DNA from: Planctomycetota bacterium
Lineage (GTDB): Bacteria > Planctomycetota > B15-G4 > SIAN01
Direction of reading: 5' to 3'
NCBI GenBank assembly: GCA_028289345.1
Contig: JANQQL010000033.1
Location: 992,001 to 1,056,000, forward strand
DNA length: 64,000 nucleotides
Shown piece after piece: positions 1 to 9,110 of the stretch. The stretch's first letter is position 1; every line of letters starts with the position of its first letter. The position numbers and the translations under genes are program-made. The notes under the pieces are model-generated. The model was not told the origin of the DNA and made no database searches. It worked only from the letters and a program-made list of their open reading frames with translations.

Positions 1-1110
1 GTGCAGTTCCCAGTCAAGATACGACATCCCGGGAGCTTTGGTGAGAATGGCGTAGTCGGGCACGGCATCGTCCGTGAAACGCCCCAGTCCCTGGACCCGA
101 TAGCCGAACCAGCTGACCGACTCGGGCCCCCAGTGATTCTGGATCACAGGGCCCAATCCCGAGTAGATGGTTGCCTTGCCCAACCTCTTGGAGCGATGAA
201 AGGCATGGGGGGAACCCACCAAGAGATCGGGAATCAGATCTCCGTCGATGTCTCCGACCGCAGTGACGTCAAAACCGAATGCATCGCCAGGATTCCCAGT
301 CCAGAACTGCAGAAGATTGCCCGTCGCGCCATCAAACAAGGAAACGGAGCCACGATTCTCGTAGTAACGGAAGTTTCCCGAGGCGTACTCGGGGACCCCG
401 TCTCCGTTCACATCTCCGATGCTGGCGAGCCCGCGGCCATTCCAGCTCACGAAGCTGTAGTGGCGCCGGATCTCACTCCCATCCACCCCGGAGATCACGA
501 GGAGACGGCCGTCGTCGTCAAACTCCGGCTCTCCGACCAGGAGATCGCCAATCCCATCTCCATCCAGGTCACCGGCTCTTGCCACCGACTCTCCCAGCTG
601 TGAGAAACCGGCGCCGTCAAAGTGATAGAGTTCGGCAAAGGTCTTTCCTGAGAAGACCGTGACCCGCCCAGCTTCGGGCCCCAGGGAGCTGTGCATCGAC
701 GCCCCCACCGCAAAGTCGTCGCCGCCGTCTCCATCAACATCCCCAATGAAGGCGACGGAACTGCCAAACTCCTCCCCCTCTTCAGTGCCGATCAAGACTT
801 CCAGGACCGAGCCATCGCCCGACAAAGCGTGAATGCGACCCACCTCTGTCGATTCCGTGGTGCTGAAAGATGGGGACCCGACCAGGAAGTCCAGGACCCC
901 GTCGCCATTCAAGTCACCGCCGGCCGCCACATCGTTGCCGAACAGCTCGTTGGAGTGTTCTCCGACCCACTCTCGTTGCACGGATTGCCCGAACGCCGAG
1001 GGCATCAGTGTGAAAGCGATGCCAATCGTCAGGGACGAAACGGTCTTTCGCCACGGAGGACAGGGGTCAGGAAGAAAACGGATCGCGCTTGCGGATTTCG
1101 TGGTCGCCAT
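1..1110 (-). CDS. Secreted FG-GAP (integrin alpha-like) repeat protein, partial
   Basis: This gene is missing from the ORF track because it runs off the left edge with no stop. The minus frame from ATG at 1110 is open for all 370 codons and has a GGAGG ribosome-binding site just upstream. The N-terminus has a basic stretch, a hydrophobic segment and an AFGQ cleavage-like site near residue 42, consistent with export. At least five FG-GAP calcium-loop repeats follow, with cores such as GDLNGDGVLD, GDVDGDGGDD, GDLDGDGIGD and GDVNGDGVPE, interleaved with short 'SGxDGSEL'-like strands. This is an integrin-type beta-propeller, presumably extracellular. It is codirectional with the larger FG-GAP gene downstream of 4784. 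The C-terminus is outside the window. The family is confident; the ligand is unknown. Confidence 0.9.
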   Translation of the reverse strand, partial: MATTKSASAIRFLPDPCPPWRKTVSSLTIGIAFTLMPSAFGQSVQREWVGEHSNELFGNDVAAGGDLNGDGVLDFLVGSPSFSTTESTEVGRIHALSGDGSVLEVLIGTEEGEEFGSSVAFIGDVDGDGGDDFAVGASMHSSLGPEAGRVTVFSGKTFAELYHFDGAGFSQLGESVARAGDLDGDGIGDLLVGEPEFDDDGRLLVISGVDGSEIRRHYSFVSWNGRGLASIGDVNGDGVPEYASGNFRYYENRGSVSLFDGATGNLLQFWTGNPGDAFGFDVTAVGDIDGDLIPDLLVGSPHAFHRSKRLGKATIYSGLGPVIQNHWGPESVSWFGYRVQGLGRFTDDAVPDYAILTKAPGMSYLDWELH

Positions 1111-1292
1111 GGGGGCCTCCATTCTCCGAACAGTGTTCTCGGAGGAATCCGGAACCGGCGCCCGTCGTCACGGAAATTTTTCCGCGGGAGTCATGCGAGA
1201 GAATGCCCACGGGGAGCGGTCGAGGCGCAACTCTCCTCGAGGATGGAATGGCTTCTGACGCGGGCAAACAGTCCTGTCCGTTCGAGTCGCTT

Positions 1293-4200
1293 CTATCGCG
1301 ACGGCGCCACGCCCCACTTCGTCCCGGGGGTCGCCATTTCCTTGCCGCCGGGCTCCGACGACGAAACGGGCTCGCACAGGTTTGGCATGACCGTCACAGT
1401 GAAGAAGAACGAGGCCACGGCGAGATCCACAGATCCGTCGCCATCGAAATCCGCGGCGACGATGCCTCGCGCGGTCGACCCGGCGGAGTGGTTCCGAGAC
1501 GGCGAGAAGGAGCCATCGCCCCGGTTCATGAGTACCGAGACGAGTCCGGAGTTGCCTCGCGACACGGCGATGTCACGGTGCCCGTCATTGTTCAAGTCCG
1601 GAAGCACAATGCCGCTGGGAAACAAACTTCCATAAGGCAGGATCAGCCCCACGGGATACTCCGTGGGGGGACCAAAGGCTCCGTCGCCGAGGCCTTCGAG
1701 CACCGAGGTCGAGAAAGACTCTGGCTCATCACCCGTGTTCCCGATGACCAGGTCGGGCTTCAGATCCCCGACCACGTGACCAACGGCCAGGGTCGTTCCC
1801 GATCGATCAAGAGGAATCGTGTTCGCGAGAACGAACACTCCCCCTCCTTGATTCAGGAAGACCAAAATCTCCTCCAGGAGCAACGGTCTCCCCACCAGGT
1901 CGGGAAGCCCATCCCCATTGAGATCGACCGTGGCAAAGCGAGCCACCTCTCTGCTGTTGACGCTGGCGGTGTGGAAAGTGGCATCCCCCCCATTCAGCAA
2001 AGTCGAGATGCCATCGTTGTCCGCAATGATGAGGTCCAGAGTCCCATTGTCATCGACGTCGGCGGAGCCCACGAAGTCCGTGGGACCCGGGTGGACGGGA
2101 ACTGGCGTTCCGAGGGAACCATCGCCATTCCCTGGGAAGAACAGGACGTTGCCGCTGCCCGTGCTGTCAATCACCACGTCTTGGGTTCCATTGCCGTCGA
2201 AGTCGCCGGTGGTCAATGACTTCGGCCGATCCCCGACCGCATACTCGACCTGAGGATCGAACAAGCCGTTGCCTTGACCCAAGAGCACGGACATGGAGTC
2301 ACCATCGCGATTGGCGGTGATGATGTCCGGATCACCGTCTGCGTTGAGATCCGCGGAGAAGACCGCGTCCGTGGCTCTGCCCGCAGCAAATCTTCGGGGG
2401 GCATGGAACGTGCCATTGCCCAGATTCCTCGCGTACCAGACCGACGAACTTCCACCGCCATCGCCCACGACCAGGTCCTCGAGACCATCGTCGTCCAGAT
2501 CTGACAGGACTAGTGCGAGGGCGCTCCCACCGAGCACCGTCTCATTCTCTTCGAAATCCAAATCACCGAGCCCCTTGAAGAGGAACAGCTTGCCGTTGTT
2601 GCCAGCAATCAGGTCGGCCTTTCCATCTCCGTCGTAGTCGCCTGACGCGATGGAAGTCATTCCGGCGTCGTCGATGTCCAGATTCTCTTGGGTGGGAAAT
2701 CGCCCATTCCCGTTGTTGCGAAACACAGTGATCGAACCCAGGAAGTTCACTGTCGCGAGATCCAGGTCGCCGTCCCCGTCACCATCGAATGCCACCATGT
2801 CTTGCGGCCGACTCGTCCGGAACGTGCGTCGGCCTCCAAAGACCCCGTTGCCATCATTGACTCTGACTTGAAGATCATCGTCCACGAGGTGTGCCACATC
2901 GGGATGGCCATCCCCATTGAAGTCGCGGCACAAGAGCCTCCTCGTATTGGGACTCGTTCCCGAACCGTAACTCACCACCTCTGAGAAAGCCCCGGCTCCG
3001 AGGTTCATCAACACCCAGAAGCTGGAGCCTCCGGACTGAATCTGAGGTCCCACCACCAAATCTGCCAGGCCATCGCCATTGAGATCCGTGGCCTGAACGT
3101 ACTCCGGGTTGTCGGGCACAGGAAAATCCTGGCGATCGGAGAAGATCCCGTGACCAACGTTGATGAACAGCGAGACGTCCTGATCGATTCCGTTTGCCGT
3201 GACCAAGTCCGGCAACGAGTCCCCATTGAAGTCCCCAACCGCCACGGCTCGCGGGCGCTCCCCCGTCTGATAGGCCACCGGGGAAGCCCACGGACCCGAG
3301 GGGCCGTTCAACCCAACCAGCAACGAGTCGGTCGAGAGATCAACCAGCGCGATATCCTGAGAGCCATCGCCATCGAGGTCGGCAACCACGAGATCCTCAC
3401 ACTGGGATACGTAGATGCTCTCGGACGGGAGGGCACAACTTTGCGCGGCCCGTATCACGAGGTTGTCGACCGCGCCGGATCCCAAGAAGCGCACATTGAT
3501 CGCCACCACGCGCTCCGAGTTGAACCCGTCGTCCTGTCGCATCGTCGCGACCGCCTGCACTCCCGGCTGAGGATCCATGGTTTGCAGATTCAACGTCTGG
3601 GCACCGGGCGCACCGACCGCGAAGAGGTCGTTGGTCCACCCAGGAGGAACCAGGTAGTCCCGGCGATTCCCGGCCTCATCCTTCAAGCGAACCTCGGAGA
3701 GCGCTCCCTGGGGACATTGATCGATGAGGTCGATGGAAACCGGAACGACCACCGTTGGAAACTGAAATCGAATCGTGCCCCCGTGAATGGCGTCATTGGG
3801 AACATCAAAGACTCCCGAGACGGTTTGGGCCGAGTCTTGGGGATCCTGCAAGACCAGAACGTTGCCCTGGTCCACAAGCAGGTCCGGATCTGGCCCGTCG
3901 AAATTCGGGCCGCTCGGGGTCGAGTCGAACACCGCCAGGCCGGCGTTGGGCCCCGACGAAGTCAATCTTCCAACCACCGGAACGACGGTCCCCCCGATGG
4001 CTTCCCCGTTCACGAAGTCTTCGAAGTCGAGCGTTGTCGTGAGCGGCTCCGTGAGCGCGAGGAACTGCACGTGAACATCATCGAGTGCGAAGTCGAACGC
4101 ATTGACCTCACTCCCTCCATGAAAGGTCAAGCGATGAGTCGTTGGATCGGCTTCGACGTCGGAGGGGAGGGAAAACTCGGCCATCACGTCCCCATCGAGA

Positions 4201-4784
4201 ATCGCCCGCACTTTTCCTTGAGTGAACAACACTTCGAGCTGTAGGCGGGCCCACTGGCCAGTCATCAACGTCGTCGTCGACTCCGCGAACTCTCCTGCGG
4301 CCACAGCGACCACCTCCGATCCGCGGAATTCCAAAGCCAACACGGAGACGGCGGATGACCCGGAGGGATGTTCGAGGGAGAGGGTTGCAGGGATCGAAGA
4401 GGGCGACCAGAGCGTCTCGGTGATTCGGAAACGGAACGTCCACCGGTAGTCGCGGGCACGAAGTGCCACCATGGCAGGGCTCCTGACCCATCCCGTGGCC
4501 GACGGGTTCGAATCCACCAAACGAAGGTGGGTTCCCGAGGAACCAGTTTCTGCACAGGCCAGCATGTTCCCGGCGACGCCTGCGTACTCGATCTCCCATC
4601 CTTCGATATCCGTCACACTTTCCAGAGGTGCAAGTTGCTCGAAGGTCTCGGTCCCGAACGGAAACCTCAAGCCCGAGGGCAGTTGTGGCTTCGGCAGTTG
4701 ATCCAGAGAGACCTGCGCAGTTCCCGAACTCGTCAGGAGCACCGCGAAGACTCCACACAGCAAGTTTGCACAAATGCGATTCAT
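1293..4784 (-). CDS. Large secreted VCBS/FG-GAP repeat protein
   Basis: The track ORF starts at 5405, but ATG at 4784 is preferred. It gives a signal peptide (MNRICANLLCGVFAVLLTSS, then GTAQ) and has AGGAG upstream, whereas the longer start would run across the divergent DUF2200 gene. The product is about 1163 residues. Residues ~40-450 look like two beta-sandwich or jelly-roll regions. From ~460 onward there are about 14 FG-GAP/VCBS repeats with D-x-D/N-x-D-G-x-x-D calcium loops (ADLDGDGSQD, GDFNGDSLPD, TDLNGDGLAD, PDLNNDGHRD). This predicts one or two extracellular seven-bladed propellers. No membrane anchor is visible at the C-terminus. Partner and substrate are unknown. Confidence 0.9.
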   Translation of the reverse strand: MNRICANLLCGVFAVLLTSSGTAQVSLDQLPKPQLPSGLRFPFGTETFEQLAPLESVTDIEGWEIEYAGVAGNMLACAETGSSGTHLRLVDSNPSATGWVRSPAMVALRARDYRWTFRFRITETLWSPSSIPATLSLEHPSGSSAVSVLALEFRGSEVVAVAAGEFAESTTTLMTGQWARLQLEVLFTQGKVRAILDGDVMAEFSLPSDVEADPTTHRLTFHGGSEVNAFDFALDDVHVQFLALTEPLTTTLDFEDFVNGEAIGGTVVPVVGRLTSSGPNAGLAVFDSTPSGPNFDGPDPDLLVDQGNVLVLQDPQDSAQTVSGVFDVPNDAIHGGTIRFQFPTVVVPVSIDLIDQCPQGALSEVRLKDEAGNRRDYLVPPGWTNDLFAVGAPGAQTLNLQTMDPQPGVQAVATMRQDDGFNSERVVAINVRFLGSGAVDNLVIRAAQSCALPSESIYVSQCEDLVVADLDGDGSQDIALVDLSTDSLLVGLNGPSGPWASPVAYQTGERPRAVAVGDFNGDSLPDLVTANGIDQDVSLFINVGHGIFSDRQDFPVPDNPEYVQATDLNGDGLADLVVGPQIQSGGSSFWVLMNLGAGAFSEVVSYGSGTSPNTRRLLCRDFNGDGHPDVAHLVDDDLQVRVNDGNGVFGGRRTFRTSRPQDMVAFDGDGDGDLDLATVNFLGSITVFRNNGNGRFPTQENLDIDDAGMTSIASGDYDGDGKADLIAGNNGKLFLFKGLGDLDFEENETVLGGSALALVLSDLDDDGLEDLVVGDGGGSSSVWYARNLGNGTFHAPRRFAAGRATDAVFSADLNADGDPDIITANRDGDSMSVLLGQGNGLFDPQVEYAVGDRPKSLTTGDFDGNGTQDVVIDSTGSGNVLFFPGNGDGSLGTPVPVHPGPTDFVGSADVDDNGTLDLIIADNDGISTLLNGGDATFHTASVNSREVARFATVDLNGDGLPDLVGRPLLLEEILVFLNQGGGVFVLANTIPLDRSGTTLAVGHVVGDLKPDLVIGNTGDEPESFSTSVLEGLGDGAFGPPTEYPVGLILPYGSLFPSGIVLPDLNNDGHRDIAVSRGNSGLVSVLMNRGDGSFSPSRNHSAGSTARGIVAADFDGDGSVDLAVASFFFTVTVMPNLCEPVSSSEPGGKEMATPGTKWGVAPSR

Positions 4785-5123
4785 CTTCTGGCTCCTGGAC
4801 GCAAAGAATGCGGGGACCGGATTGCGATGACAGAAGTCTCCGGGGAAGACAATAATTGGGGCCAAGAGATTGCACCAGCCTGATCGGTCAAGACTCCCCC
4901 ACGGTGGGGCGCGACCCGAAAGAAATCCGAACTTTGTCGACGACAGATCTCCGCTCCCCGGAACACGAAGAGTCGCCCGCAATGGGTGACGCTTCGGATG
5001 TTGGCACCGGGATCGCAAGGGCCGGATGTGCAGGAACCGAGTCCCGTTGCGATTGATGGGAACGCAGCGGGGCTTTGCGCGATCGCTAGACTTGCAACAT
5101 CCCCACGAACAGGAGGACCTGAA
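4785..5123. other. Divergent intergenic region, FG-GAP gene / DUF2200 gene
   Basis: This 339-bp stretch lies between two divergent starts and should hold both promoters. Only the two Shine-Dalgarno elements are clear: AGGAG facing 4784 and AGGAGG at 5111-5116. Short ORFs that cross it are shadows. No convincing -35/-10 pair, repeat or hairpin was found. Confidence 0.5.
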
Positions 5124-5486
5124 ATGCCCGTAACGAGCGACGAACGGATTGCAAAGATGAAATTTGGTTCCATCTATCCGCACTACGTCGACAAGGTCGA
5201 AAAGAAGGGGCGCACCAAGAAGGAACTGCATGAAGTCATCCAGTGGTTGACCGGCTTCAACGAACGTGCATTGAAGAAGCACATCAAGGACGAGATCACG
5301 TTCGAGCAGTTCTTCAAGAAAGCCAAGATCCACCCGAACGCCCACCTGATCAAGGGACTGATCTGCGGCTACCGAGTGGAAGAGATCGAAAACCCTCTGA
5401 CGCAACAGTGCCGTTACCTCGACAAGCTGGTTGATGAACTAGCCCGTGGCAAGAAGATGGAGAACATCCTTCGGACCGAAAAGTAA
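5124..5486 (+). CDS. DUF2200 family protein
   Basis: The track ORF begins at 4986, but ATG at 5124 follows an ideal AGGAGG 7 nt upstream and gives a 120-residue protein of the family's usual size. The protein matches DUF2200 along its whole length: an N-terminal MxFxxIYPxYVxKxEKKGRT block, then IxWLTG, FFxxAxxxPN, LIKGxxCGxRVEEI and a final RYLDKLVDELAxGKxMexIL. It is a small soluble cytoplasmic protein with no known biochemical role. It stands alone, and the next gene starts 91 nt downstream. Confidence 0.92.
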   Translation: MPVTSDERIAKMKFGSIYPHYVDKVEKKGRTKKELHEVIQWLTGFNERALKKHIKDEITFEQFFKKAKIHPNAHLIKGLICGYRVEEIENPLTQQCRYLDKLVDELARGKKMENILRTEK

Positions 5487-5577
5487 GGCGCCAGCCACGT
5501 CGTCGCCCCTTGCCTTTGTACGAGTTCCACCAAATCGGCGATTCAGCCTGACCGATCCTCGAGGAACGAGCAGACGC

Positions 5578-6126
5578 GTGAACTCCCTCCCCGTCGCAAT
5601 CAGCGAGTACGACCCCGAGTGGCCAGCACTCTTCGCCGCGCTGGCCGAACAGATTCGGCAGGCTTTGGGCGCCGTGGCGATGCGCATTGATCACATTGGC
5701 TCGACGGCCATCGTCGGGCTCGGAGCCAAACCGATCGTGGATGTTCAGATCTCCGTCGAGACTCTCGAGCCCATGGCCTCATACTTGCCATCGCTCACTT
5801 CGCTGGGATACCAGTGGCGCCAGGACAATCCGGAGAGAACCAAGCGCTACTTCCGAGAGCCCCCGGGCCGCCGAAGAACCCACGTTCACGTGCGCCGTGC
5901 CGGCAGCTGGAACGAGCAGTTCGCACTCCTCTTTCGCGACTACCTGCGGGTTTCGCCGAAGGAATGTGCCCGGTACGAACGCTCCAAGCGAGAATTGGCC
6001 CAAGAGTTTCGCGAAGATCGCGCGGCGTATGTCGAGGCAAAAGGTCCGGTGATCTGGGAGATCATCGCGAGAGCCGACCGCTGGGCCAAAGAGGTCGGCT
6101 GGGCTGCCGGACCATCGGACGCCTAG
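5578..6126 (+). CDS. GrpB family protein (nucleotidyltransferase-like, UPF0157)
   Basis: A GTG start at 5578 with GAGGAA upstream gives 182 residues. The longer track ORF adds a basic tail that overlaps the DUF2200 gene. The N-terminal ISEYDPEWPxLF, the central IDHIGSTAIxGLxAKPIxDVQI and the later RRTHVHVRxxGSxEWN-type region are typical of the GrpB/UPF0157 family, which has a nucleotidyltransferase-like fold. Some relatives are fused to coenzyme A biosynthesis proteins, but no enzymatic role is firmly established. The protein has no signal or membrane segment and is probably cytoplasmic. Confidence 0.88.
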   Translation: MNSLPVAISEYDPEWPALFAALAEQIRQALGAVAMRIDHIGSTAIVGLGAKPIVDVQISVETLEPMASYLPSLTSLGYQWRQDNPERTKRYFREPPGRRRTHVHVRRAGSWNEQFALLFRDYLRVSPKECARYERSKRELAQEFREDRAAYVEAKGPVIWEIIARADRWAKEVGWAAGPSDA

Positions 6127-6222
6127 CCAAAGCCCGTCCTTGGGCCACGGCGTCGCGATGCTTGGACACCTTGGAAGCTGCGAGGGCATCGCATCAACGG
6201 CTGAGGGCCGAGGACGAAGACC

Positions 6223-6783
6223 GTGTCAAACAAGACCCCAGATCACTCACCACCAAGCACGCCGCCATCATTCGACGATTCTCCAACGGTCTTCCAGTCG
6301 AAGTGGCTGAACCGACTCACTGACCTGTTCATTGCGCTCGCCGTCATTGCCACCGGACTGACTGCGGCAATCTTCGTCTTTGCCAACTCGGGGATCCCCT
6401 TCGTCGAGGGAACGAAGAGCATCTTCGAAGGCGAGGCATACGGGTTTGAGATTGGAATGAACCGAACAGAATGCCTATCGACAATCCAATCGATTTACAA
6501 CGAGCCGGACCACTTCCTCCGCGCCTCATGGGAAACTCCCTCCCCGGTGGAACCGGAGACGCGGGAGATGTTGGGAGTCACGGCGTTTGGACAGGTCGGG
6601 ACTCTCCGCAACACCTACGAGACGCTGGTCAGCGATCTCGATCCCAATCACCCGGTGCTGAAACGTGCCGAACGCTGGACGATTGACCTTCCGGAGAGTT
6701 GGATCCACCGTGTCGGGCTCTGGTTCCTCGAGGAAAGACTCGTGGAAATCAGCAGGACCCGGTGGTTGTTCGAACGCCCCTAG
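6223..6783 (+). CDS. Single-pass membrane protein of unknown function
   Basis: A GTG start after a GAGGACGAAG region gives 186 residues. A Ser/Pro/Thr-rich cytoplasmic tail of ~30 residues is followed by one membrane helix (LFIALAVIATGLTAAIFVFA). The ~130-residue domain that follows contains YGFEIGMNRTECLSTI, a pattern resembling small periplasmic modules that use a 'GMsreEv' turn, such as SmpA/BamE-like folds. That resemblance is only an impression. It lies in a run of unrelated small plus-strand genes. Confidence 0.65.
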   Translation: MSNKTPDHSPPSTPPSFDDSPTVFQSKWLNRLTDLFIALAVIATGLTAAIFVFANSGIPFVEGTKSIFEGEAYGFEIGMNRTECLSTIQSIYNEPDHFLRASWETPSPVEPETREMLGVTAFGQVGTLRNTYETLVSDLDPNHPVLKRAERWTIDLPESWIHRVGLWFLEERLVEISRTRWLFERP

Positions 6784-7065
6784 GACGGGTAGCCAGGCGG
6801 CTCCGCGTCCCCTTGAGTGAAAGACGTTTTTCGTGCCCAGGAGTCGCAGGATGATCAGCGAGACATGCGAGAACCCGGGTGGACAACGACACTTCTGCCT
6901 CGAGTCGACGGTACTGATCCAGGGCCCGTGGGATTCCCCTCACGACCTGGCCCAGAGTCGGACCGAGCATTCCTTGACAAACGACTCCAGGTCTCCGCAC
7001 AAACTTCGGGCTTCCTCGTGATTGCGGCTTCTCACGATCTTTTTTGAGACGAGGGTCATCGGGCG

Positions 7066-7503
7066 ATGTTCATTGGTACCGAAGAAGAGCATCTCGAGCT
7101 CAAGGAAGTGGAAAGGGTGACGGATGACCTTCCCACTCGCGGGGATGTTCGATTGGAGGTGAGCGTCCGCCTCCGCGACTTCTCTGGTCGCACTCCCTCT
7201 GTGTGGCTAGACCGTGCCGCGTTGGAGAGATTCGTGGAAGAACTGCGCGAACTCGTCGAGACTCGAAAGTCAGCCGCCAAGATTGAGGCCATGAGCCCTG
7301 GGGAATTCTCGGTCGAGCTGCGCCCGAACGGCCCCGTCGGGCACTTCGAGATGGCCGTGGTGCTCGGACGAGGTTGGTACGGTGCACAGCAAACCCACTG
7401 GATCACCCAGGTCTCCGGTGGTCTTGACGTCGACCCATCCGAGCTGCCAGTCATTCTCCGAGCCTTCGAAGCCATGATTGCCTCGAGACACATTGGCTCA
7501 TAA
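7066..7503 (+). CDS. WapI / DUF6228-like small protein
   Basis: This 145-residue cytoplasmic protein starts at ATG 7066. The pattern is a beta-strand region (VRLEVSVRLRDFSG), an acidic helix (LERFVEELRELVETRKSAA), further strands and a C-terminal helix. It resembles the WapI-type immunity and DUF6228 families, in which the helix sits between strand pairs. No adjacent toxin gene is present, so an immunity role is only a possibility. Codon use and a complete open frame support it as real, and the minus ORFs over it are shadows. Confidence 0.62.
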   Translation: MFIGTEEEHLELKEVERVTDDLPTRGDVRLEVSVRLRDFSGRTPSVWLDRAALERFVEELRELVETRKSAAKIEAMSPGEFSVELRPNGPVGHFEMAVVLGRGWYGAQQTHWITQVSGGLDVDPSELPVILRAFEAMIASRHIGS

Positions 7504-7962
7504 AGGACATGACGTTCTTCTGGTGAAGCGATCGATTGCTCCCCGGGAACCCAGCCGAGGAGGAACCGAGAATCGACAATGCTGGCCCTCCTGATCATTG
7601 GGATGTGCAGTCGGAGACCTCATGATCACCGTGCGAACGTAGCGGTCGCGAAACAAAGACGCGCCCCGGTGATCGGCTTCAGCGGACCCCGACATCTCCC
7701 AGCGATTTCCTGTCGATTTTTCGGTGAATGTTTCCAGCACGGGAGTCGTAGTCCCTCAACGGCCGCGTTTGCGAAACGGCCTCACTCGGGTCAATGCACA
7801 ATCCGTAGCAGTGACGGATTCGACGCACCCGATCATGGCGCTTCGCAGTGTGAAAATGGTGTCAAGCTGTCAGCCAATGCGGATCGTGGAATTGCAGTGA
7901 CCGTCCACCTCGTGTCACAGAAGGAAGGGTGGGAATCTGCCGCAGTCTCTGAGGGAGGTTCG
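7504..7962. other. Non-coding stretch upstream of a small membrane protein
   Basis: The track extends the downstream gene back to 7579, but the added residues have no protein-like pattern and the strong ribosome-binding site is at 7952. No conserved ORF, repeat or clear terminator was seen here. Confidence 0.4.
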
Positions 7963-8316
7963 ATGAAACAGGGCCAACGAATCCATCACTGGCAATGGAG
8001 TACGCCGGTCCTCTCGGATCCGGCGAGAACGGTGATGATCTACTCCTTGCTCTGTGGAGTGCTGTTTGTCTTTCTGTGGTGCGTCAACTTTCACCGATAC
8101 TCCGAGCTCCTGACTGGCTCGGAGTTGGACCTTTTTCCAATGTTTCGCACCGTCCACCTACTGATGGCTAGCTGGATCGCCACCAGCGTGTGGATGGAGA
8201 TCTCCGGAGACTCCCGAGGGCGTGTTCCAAGATTGGTGGGTGACGCCCTTGCTCTTGGGATCTTGATCTGCCTGGACCTCGGCGTTGGCTGGATCCACAC
8301 CATCGCCCTTTGGTAG
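7963..8316 (+). CDS. Small multi-pass membrane protein, unknown
   Basis: ATG at 7963 follows GAGGGAGG and gives 117 residues, replacing the longer track start at 7579. Three hydrophobic segments are visible: VMIYSLLCGVLFVFLWCVNF, a weaker one around HLLMASWIATSVWM, and ALALGILICLDLGVGWIHTI. Their lengths fit a three-helix inner-membrane protein with a short cytoplasmic N-terminus. No family was recognised, and nothing in the neighbourhood indicates a role. Confidence 0.65.
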   Translation: MKQGQRIHHWQWSTPVLSDPARTVMIYSLLCGVLFVFLWCVNFHRYSELLTGSELDLFPMFRTVHLLMASWIATSVWMEISGDSRGRVPRLVGDALALGILICLDLGVGWIHTIALW

Positions 8317-8552
8317 GCTCGGTGGGACAAGCCAACGAGCACCGGGCCCACCAAGGACCTTGAAATGAATGCGGGGCAAAGTGTGGAGAGCCCCCTCTGG
8401 GTCGGATCGCTTCGCCAAACCCATGTCCCCGCGCGACGAGTCCGCTCCTTCCATTGAAAATCAACGGGTCTTGACTGGAAAAGAAGGGGTGAGATCGTCT
8501 CGAATTCAGTTCTGGAACACGCGATCAGAGACCAGCTCCCAGAGGAGGCATC

Positions 8553-8999
8553 ATGCAGTGGCTTCTCGATCACTCAGAAGTGACTTCGGCGAACCCCGAG
8601 TTTGTTTGGCGATACTGCTCGGAGGTCGAGAACTGGAGTGACCCGCCGGCTTCCTTTGTGCTTCACGGCCCCTTCGAGTCAGGAACTCGCGGAGAAACTC
8701 ACTTTCCGGGGAGGGAGCCGATCGCTTGGGTGCTTCGAGAAGTCCGTCCGAGAGAGGGGTACACCATGGAATCGGACCTCGAGGGAGCCGGGCTACTTTG
8801 CGAATGGTCGTTTTCCGCGGATCCTGACGGGGGGACGACGCTTCGGCAACGGGTCGGGATTCACGGCCCATCCGCCGCCGCCCAAGCCGAGGGGGTACGC
8901 GCTGCGTTCGGCGCAAGCCTCGAGGACGGAATGAAGCGGATCGCCCAGAATCTGGATCGCGCCCATTGCGAAGCCTCCAAGGAGCGCCCGTCCACTTAG
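8553..8999 (+). CDS. SRPBCC (polyketide cyclase/START-like) family protein
   Basis: This gene encodes 148 residues with an excellent ribosome-binding site (AGAGGAGG) before ATG 8553. The pattern is a first strand containing 'SEVTSANPEFVWRYCSEVENWSD', glycine-rich turns, FxGREPIAWVLREVRP and a long C-terminal helix (LEDGMKRIAQNLDRA). This is the hot-dog-like Bet v1/SRPBCC fold that binds hydrophobic ligands. Members include aromatase/cyclases and stress proteins; the ligand here is unknown. It is probably cytoplasmic. Confidence 0.75.
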   Translation: MQWLLDHSEVTSANPEFVWRYCSEVENWSDPPASFVLHGPFESGTRGETHFPGREPIAWVLREVRPREGYTMESDLEGAGLLCEWSFSADPDGGTTLRQRVGIHGPSAAAQAEGVRAAFGASLEDGMKRIAQNLDRAHCEASKERPST

Positions 9000-9063
9000 G
9001 AATCTGGAGTCGTTCCTCGACGGATGAGCGAAAGCAGCTGTCGAATCGCGGACCCGGAATCGC

Positions 9064-9102
9064 GGGACACGGGACACGGGACACGGGACACGGGACACGG
9101 GA
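9064..9102 (+). repeat. 7-bp tandem repeat GGGACAC x5
   Basis: Five perfect copies of GGGACAC occupy 9064-9098, followed by a partial GGGA. The array sits 8 nt before the ATG of the GNAT gene, within or beside its translation initiation region. An in-frame upstream ATG at 9024 would read through it. Since seven is not a multiple of three, copy-number change would switch that longer frame. Confidence 0.9.
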
Positions 9103-9110
9103 ACAACAGG

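Noticed and set aside
3150-4244. 364-aa plus ORF
   Set aside because: Antisense to the large FG-GAP protein; GC-rich codon bias keeps it open.
6817-7047. 76-aa plus ORF between two genes
   Set aside because: No ribosome-binding site, no protein-like pattern, and an overlapping minus ORF is equally open.
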